Positions 33,701 through 37,458 of a stretch of DNA of 37,458 bases are shown piece after piece; positions within the stretch are counted from its first letter, which is position 1; the number at the start of each line of letters is the position of its first letter. The notes under the pieces are model-generated. The model was not told where the DNA came from and made no database searches. It was given only the letters and a program-made list of their open reading frames with translations. The translations under genes and the position numbers were made by a program. Source of the DNA: Bacteroidota bacterium (GTDB taxonomy: Bacteria > Bacteroidota > Bacteroidia > Bacteroidales > VadinHA17); contig JAKPDL010000109.1 in NCBI GenBank assembly GCA_029552825.1, positions 1 through 37,458 on the forward strand, given 5' to 3'.

Positions 33701-35674
33701 TTATTTCAGCATAATCTGTCCGCCGGTTACAGGTATTGCCTGACCAGTCTCATATTCCTGATCAATCACATAAAGTATAGCTTTTACAACATCTTCGACC
33801 CTGCAACCGCGTCCAAGCGGGACCTGCTCTTCGTAGTAACGCCTTACGTCTTCAATGCTCTTAGCGCCAGGCACTTTTCCTGTTTTCAGATACTGGACAA
33901 AGAGCCCGGTAACCGGATCGGACCACAGAGGCCCGTCGAAGAAATTACCCGGACAAATACTGTTAACTTTAATTCTGAAGGGAGCCAGTTCAAGGGCAAA
34001 GCTCTGTGTAAGCCCTATACCTCCGAATTTGGCACCTGCATATGCAAAGTTCTTATTACTGCCTTTAAGCCCCGATTTAGAATTTATCTGTATTATGTCA
34101 GTAAAGTATTCAGGTTTTTCTCTGTTCTGTATCTTCATTACTTCCGAGGCATATTTTGTGCAGTAAAAGAAGCCGTTATAGTTGGTTTCAGTCATCTTTT
34201 TGAACGTATCCGGGTCCATCTCTTCCAGCGAGCCAGCCCTGAGTATTGCAGCATTGCTTATCATGAGGTCCAGCCCACCGAATTCCCCAACTGCAGTGTA
34301 AACCATTTTTTTTACCGAGCCGGGGTCCGAAACATCTACTTTTACGAAAAATGACCGGTTTTTTGTGTTATTTTTATTGAGTGTTTCGGCAAATAACCTG
34401 CCTTTCTCCTCATTGATGTCAGCAACAACTATGTTCATGCCCAGCCGGAATAGGGCTTCGGCAATACCGGCACCAAACCCCTGTGCTGCTCCTGTGACAA
34501 TTGCAATCTTATTCTCCAGTTTGTATTCTTCTTCAGAACCTCTGGAAACTTTTCTGCGGTAGTTTTCAACTTCCCATCTGTCAATAAAGTCAACCTGTTC
34601 TGGCGAGAGAAGTTTAATCCCCCCGCAGAAGGAGGCATAAAAACTTACTTTTACGAGGTCTTCGTAAACATCAAGAACCTGCTCTGCAGCAAAGTAGTTG
34701 TCCTCCACAGCAACAACACCCATTCCTTTGATAACTATCACCCTGGGGTCAAATCCATATTCGTTTCTGAACCTTTCGAGTTGATTTTTGAAAGATTCAA
34801 GTATCCTTTCGGCAGATGATGATTGTTCTATGTAAATATACCTGGGTTTGCAATACACAATCATATCAGGTGTAAGCGGGTGAGAAATCTTCTGGAACTG
34901 CTGCTGGCTGGTGCTGAACATATCTATCAGAGCATTATACCGGTGCCTGATGACTTTCGGCCTCTTTTCGGATAATATCATTCTTATTGCAGGAAAGACT
35001 TTCTCCAGCACAGGATTAAAAGGTAATGGAGTGGTGTCAGGCAATGGTTCGTAGATAGATGATATTTTACGTATTATCTTGTCGTAAATATTATGTATTT
35101 CCTCAACACTATCAGCACTTACAAAACTTCCATGGTTTTCGATGAGGATTATTTTCGGGTCGTTATCGTTTTTCTCTCTCCACAGGTTTATCTCATCTTC
35201 AAGCTTTTTGAAAAGCGTATAACCCGGATCGGTATAGTGAACAAACAGAGCTTCATTTCCAAAGAGTTTTGTACACAGGTTTTTTGCATTTCTGCTGCAA
35301 AGCACCCCGTTAATAACTGCCGGGTGAAGATGAACTACAAACCTGTATCTTATTAAATTATGCAGTGATGTTTCAACCGACGGTCTTTTCCCTCTGTATT
35401 CCTCATAAACTGCTGCTGAAAGGTCACTTTTTATCTCTTCTTCCCTTTTTAATGGATCATCGGAATATTCTCTGAGGGAGATAATATTAAGTTTCTCACG
35501 GTCCAGGGCAACAAGTCCCTCTTCTGTAAGGGTGCCAAGTGGATAACCACTTGCTTTAATCCATAGAGTTTTTTCGTACTTAAAAGAAGTGTTACCGCCA
35601 CCCGCTATAACATAATCCTTGTTGCTGCCATAAAAGCGGGATATTTCCAGTAGTTCGGCAATTTCAGGTTTCAT
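33701..35674 (-). CDS. Class II aldolase / short-chain dehydrogenase fusion (RhaEW-like)
   Basis: A 657-residue two-domain enzyme. Residues ~1-360 are a class II aldolase/adducin domain with GGGNTS (25-30) and zinc-type ligands H115, H117 and H181. Residues ~388-657 are a classical SDR: TGAAQGFGAG (394-403), NAA (474-476), a catalytic serine in INSKSG (530-535), and Y545-x3-K549. Known fusions of this type split rhamnulose 1-phosphate into DHAP and L-lactaldehyde and then oxidise the aldehyde. Fuculose 1-phosphate gives the same aldehyde, so a role after fucI is plausible. It starts 1 bp after the PHP gene stop, so translation is probably coupled. Confidence 0.88.
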   Translation of the reverse strand: MKPEIAELLEISRFYGSNKDYVIAGGGNTSFKYEKTLWIKASGYPLGTLTEEGLVALDREKLNIISLREYSDDPLKREEEIKSDLSAAVYEEYRGKRPSVETSLHNLIRYRFVVHLHPAVINGVLCSRNAKNLCTKLFGNEALFVHYTDPGYTLFKKLEDEINLWREKNDNDPKIILIENHGSFVSADSVEEIHNIYDKIIRKISSIYEPLPDTTPLPFNPVLEKVFPAIRMILSEKRPKVIRHRYNALIDMFSTSQQQFQKISHPLTPDMIVYCKPRYIYIEQSSSAERILESFKNQLERFRNEYGFDPRVIVIKGMGVVAVEDNYFAAEQVLDVYEDLVKVSFYASFCGGIKLLSPEQVDFIDRWEVENYRRKVSRGSEEEYKLENKIAIVTGAAQGFGAGIAEALFRLGMNIVVADINEEKGRLFAETLNKNNTKNRSFFVKVDVSDPGSVKKMVYTAVGEFGGLDLMISNAAILRAGSLEEMDPDTFKKMTETNYNGFFYCTKYASEVMKIQNREKPEYFTDIIQINSKSGLKGSNKNFAYAGAKFGGIGLTQSFALELAPFRIKVNSICPGNFFDGPLWSDPVTGLFVQYLKTGKVPGAKSIEDVRRYYEEQVPLGRGCRVEDVVKAILYVIDQEYETGQAIPVTGGQIMLK

Positions 35675-35675
35675 T

Positions 35676-36926
35676 CTAGTAATTTTTTAAATAATACTCT
35701 ATTACGCACCGGCCAAGTTCTTCAAATCTATTACGAATTTCCATATCAGGCTCACCTGTTATTAAATAACCTTCTTTTCCCTTAGCCCTGAGATACTGGT
35801 GAGCAGCAATTACGCATGCACCTTTCCATGAAATTTTCTTCAATTCAGGATCGAGCTCTTTGTGACCCCGTGCGCTAACAGTCAATGGTTCAAGCTCAGG
35901 AGTGTTGTGCTCGGTACCGAAGGTTATTATAAAGCCTTTCCTGTAAAAGAACTCTGCAAAATCTCTGAGAATATCATGGTCGTTTCTTCCGGGGATAAGT
36001 TCAATACATCCTGTGTTGAGACTTATCAATGAATGGTACAGACTGTCATAATCTTTCTCAAATTCGGTGAAGTTTCCCCGAGCATCATCAAGCAATACAG
36101 GGTAACAGGGAATTCCACCAGCACTTTTTATAATTTTTATAATTTTCTCAGGTTCAAGGAAAGATTCTTCATCTTCTGCAACAAAAGCTTCACCTCCAGC
36201 CTTTAGCAGATTTGAGCGGATTTCATTCTCGAGAGCTGCAGGCATGCTCATATCAAATTTTGATTTTTTGCCACCGTAGAGGGTTTCAATAAACTTTAAC
36301 TGCTCCTCCTGAGTGGCAAAGTTTTCTGCTGCAAGTATTCTTACAGCTTTTGCCAGATGCCTTTCCCTTACCAGTTCCCTCGCAAATCTCTTTTTAACCT
36401 CTTCAAAGCTGAGGCTAAGACCGGTCGCTGATCTGGTAATCAGAACATTGAGTTTGTCGAGCATCTGTCGGAGCTGTTCCTGGGTTTTTTCCTTCACTGC
36501 TGAAAGTTCAGCCAGCAGTTGAGTATCGAGGTGAAACGGATAATCGAGTCCTTTGCCTGAGAAATAGATTCGTCCCGGATTGTTCGGGTCGTTGATTCTT
36601 ATTCCCTTTTGCTGGCACTCTTTCATCAGGCCGATAAACTCTATGTTAAAAAGAGGGAAGATTCCGTTGCTGATGCAGCCTTTGAAGAATTCTTCAAATC
36701 CGTCGGCAACGTAAAAATCGTTTATTCCCAGAACCTTGATATTTTCTTCGGTCGCCATGGAGAAAATCATCTCCATACCGGGGAAGGCACTGAAAGAGAA
36801 TGGAGTATGGATATGAGCGTTTACTTCGCGGTATTCAGGAAGATCTTTACCTGAGAATATTTTCAGGAGTTCATCCGGCGGCGGGAAGTGTGACAGTAAA
36901 TAATTGTTGTTTATCCTAATTTTCAT
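35676..36926 (-). CDS. PHP-domain metal-dependent hydrolase of unknown substrate
   Basis: A 416-residue protein with PHP-like metal residues: H38-x-H40 in NAHIHTPFSFSAFPG, D70 in LGINDFY, E95 in FNIEFIG and H340 in FGTEHNTPELEP. The middle (~140-240) is a helical, charged insertion. PHP proteins are usually phosphoesterases or nucleases. This one has no DNA-binding part, and its place in a sugar operon suggests a sugar-phosphate or related small substrate. I do not recognise a named subfamily. It lies 60 bp after the E1 subunit gene and 1 bp before the aldolase fusion. Confidence 0.75.
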   Translation of the reverse strand: MKIRINNNYLLSHFPPPDELLKIFSGKDLPEYREVNAHIHTPFSFSAFPGMEMIFSMATEENIKVLGINDFYVADGFEEFFKGCISNGIFPLFNIEFIGLMKECQQKGIRINDPNNPGRIYFSGKGLDYPFHLDTQLLAELSAVKEKTQEQLRQMLDKLNVLITRSATGLSLSFEEVKKRFARELVRERHLAKAVRILAAENFATQEEQLKFIETLYGGKKSKFDMSMPAALENEIRSNLLKAGGEAFVAEDEESFLEPEKIIKIIKSAGGIPCYPVLLDDARGNFTEFEKDYDSLYHSLISLNTGCIELIPGRNDHDILRDFAEFFYRKGFIITFGTEHNTPELEPLTVSARGHKELDPELKKISWKGACVIAAHQYLRAKGKEGYLITGEPDMEIRNRFEELGRCVIEYYLKNY

Positions 36927-36968
36927 GCCTCCGGGTTTTTATTTATCTGAATAGTCCATAACAGCAGT

Positions 36969-36986
36969 CAAAGATATGAATCTTTG
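36969..36986. promoter_or_regulatory. Inverted repeat carrying a TATCTTTG promoter element
   Basis: CAAAGAT-ATGA-ATCTTTG is a perfect 7-bp inverted repeat with a 4-base centre, directly after the stop codon of the E1 subunit gene. On the minus strand it contains TATCTTTG (36976-36969), which fits the -7 consensus and ends 42 bp before the PHP ATG. It could be an internal promoter, an operator or a weak stem-loop. No -33 TTTG is present. Confidence 0.35.
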
Positions 36987-37458
36987 CTAAACACCTTCAC
37001 GGTTAAGTTTTATTACGGTTTCATCGGAGAAGATGTGTACAGGGTTATGGTTTTTCAGGGGTATGATTCTGCAGTGAATGGCATCAATAATCCATTCGGG
37101 CTGTGGGAAGAAATATTTCTCCATCTCGTATGCCGGCACAATCCAGTTGCGTGAGCCAACCACTACGGGAGGGGCATCAAGGTAATCGAATGCAAGCTCT
37201 GTTATTGTCTGTGCCATTTCCTTGAGGAAAGAGCCCCTTGATGACGCATCGCTTGCAAGAACGATCCGTCCCGTTTTTTTTACCGATTCAATTACTGGTT
37301 CGTAGTTGAAGGGCACCAGTGTACGTGCATCAATTATTTCTGCTTCGAGTCCGTATTTTTCTTTCAATATGTCAGCAGCTTTTACTGCGGTATAGAGTGT
37401 TGCACCTATGGTGAGTATTGTTATGTCGTTTCCTTTTCTTTTGATATCTGGTTCTCCG
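36987..37458 (-). CDS. Transketolase-like / 2-oxoacid dehydrogenase E1 beta subunit, C-terminal part
   Basis: The frame is open to the window edge, so the N-terminal part of the gene is missing (157 residues visible). The visible part reads as a transketolase C-terminal domain: NDITILTIGATLYTAVKAAD, then LEAEIIDARTLVPFN, where the E1-beta family has DLRTLxPxD, and GRIVLASDASSRGSF. The C terminus YFFPQPEWIIDAI fits E1-beta subunits or alpha-beta fused E1 proteins of thiamine-diphosphate dehydrogenases. The substrate cannot be judged from this part. It is the first visible gene of the minus-strand operon with PHP, aldolase-SDR and dehydrogenase genes, which suggests oxidation of a sugar-derived 2-oxo acid, but this is inference. 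Confidence 0.8.
   Translation of the reverse strand, partial: GEPDIKRKGNDITILTIGATLYTAVKAADILKEKYGLEAEIIDARTLVPFNYEPVIESVKKTGRIVLASDASSRGSFLKEMAQTITELAFDYLDAPPVVVGSRNWIVPAYEMEKYFFPQPEWIIDAIHCRIIPLKNHNPVHIFSDETVIKLNREGV

Overview
The window is a stretch of chromosome from a member of the Bacteroidota, most likely of the Bacteroidales type. The signs are a RecQ with an extra C-terminal domain, a GIN-domain lipoprotein, a DUF5362-like membrane protein, the purH-mreBCD-mrdA-rodA order, weak use of Shine-Dalgarno sequences, and several promoter elements of the form TAnnTTTG. No rRNA, tRNA, CRISPR array, insertion sequence or phage gene was seen. Both ends cut through genes: recQ on the left and a transketolase-type E1 subunit on the right.

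Layout: (1) 1-1733 holds the recQ tail, a heptamer repeat tract and a membrane glycosyltransferase. (2) 1835-9420 is an arginine/carbamoyl-phosphate block: carB(-), argR(+), argG(+), argH(+), carA(-). ArgG and ArgH make the last two steps of arginine synthesis. CarA and CarB supply carbamoyl phosphate, and both look like the eukaryotic CAD/CPS1 subtype. Two ARG-box-like sites one 21-bp period apart lie between carB and argR, and a third lies just downstream of a good carA promoter. (3) 9678-15830 holds an unknown lipoprotein, a large ABCG-like transporter with a TerB-like N-terminal region, ksgA, and a MacB-type permease. (4) 16082-23220 is purH followed by the rod-shape and wall-elongation operon mreB-mreC-mreD-mrdA-rodA. 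(5) 23238-28712 holds an ACP-phosphodiesterase-like gene, a COG2403 GTPase related to cyclic 2,3-diphosphoglycerate synthetase, a KDG-kinase-like PfkB protein paired with pgi, and a GIN lipoprotein with a clear terminator. (6) 28921-37458 is a sugar-catabolism region: fucI, a second repeat tract, a small membrane protein and a PfkB kinase on the plus strand, facing a minus-strand operon of TPP-dependent E1 subunit, PHP protein, aldolase-SDR fusion and sorbose-1-phosphate-reductase-like dehydrogenase.

Most genes are standard housekeeping genes. The points most worth a second look are the eukaryote-like CarA/CarB pair and its ArgR control region, the unusual deoxy-sugar/ketose cluster with no visible FGGY kinase, the bacterial COG2403 GTPase, the GTT-heptamer repeat tracts directly after two stop codons, and a 58-bp convergent coding overlap. 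I did not find strong evidence for a wholly new system. All family assignments come from reading motifs and from memory; no database search was run.
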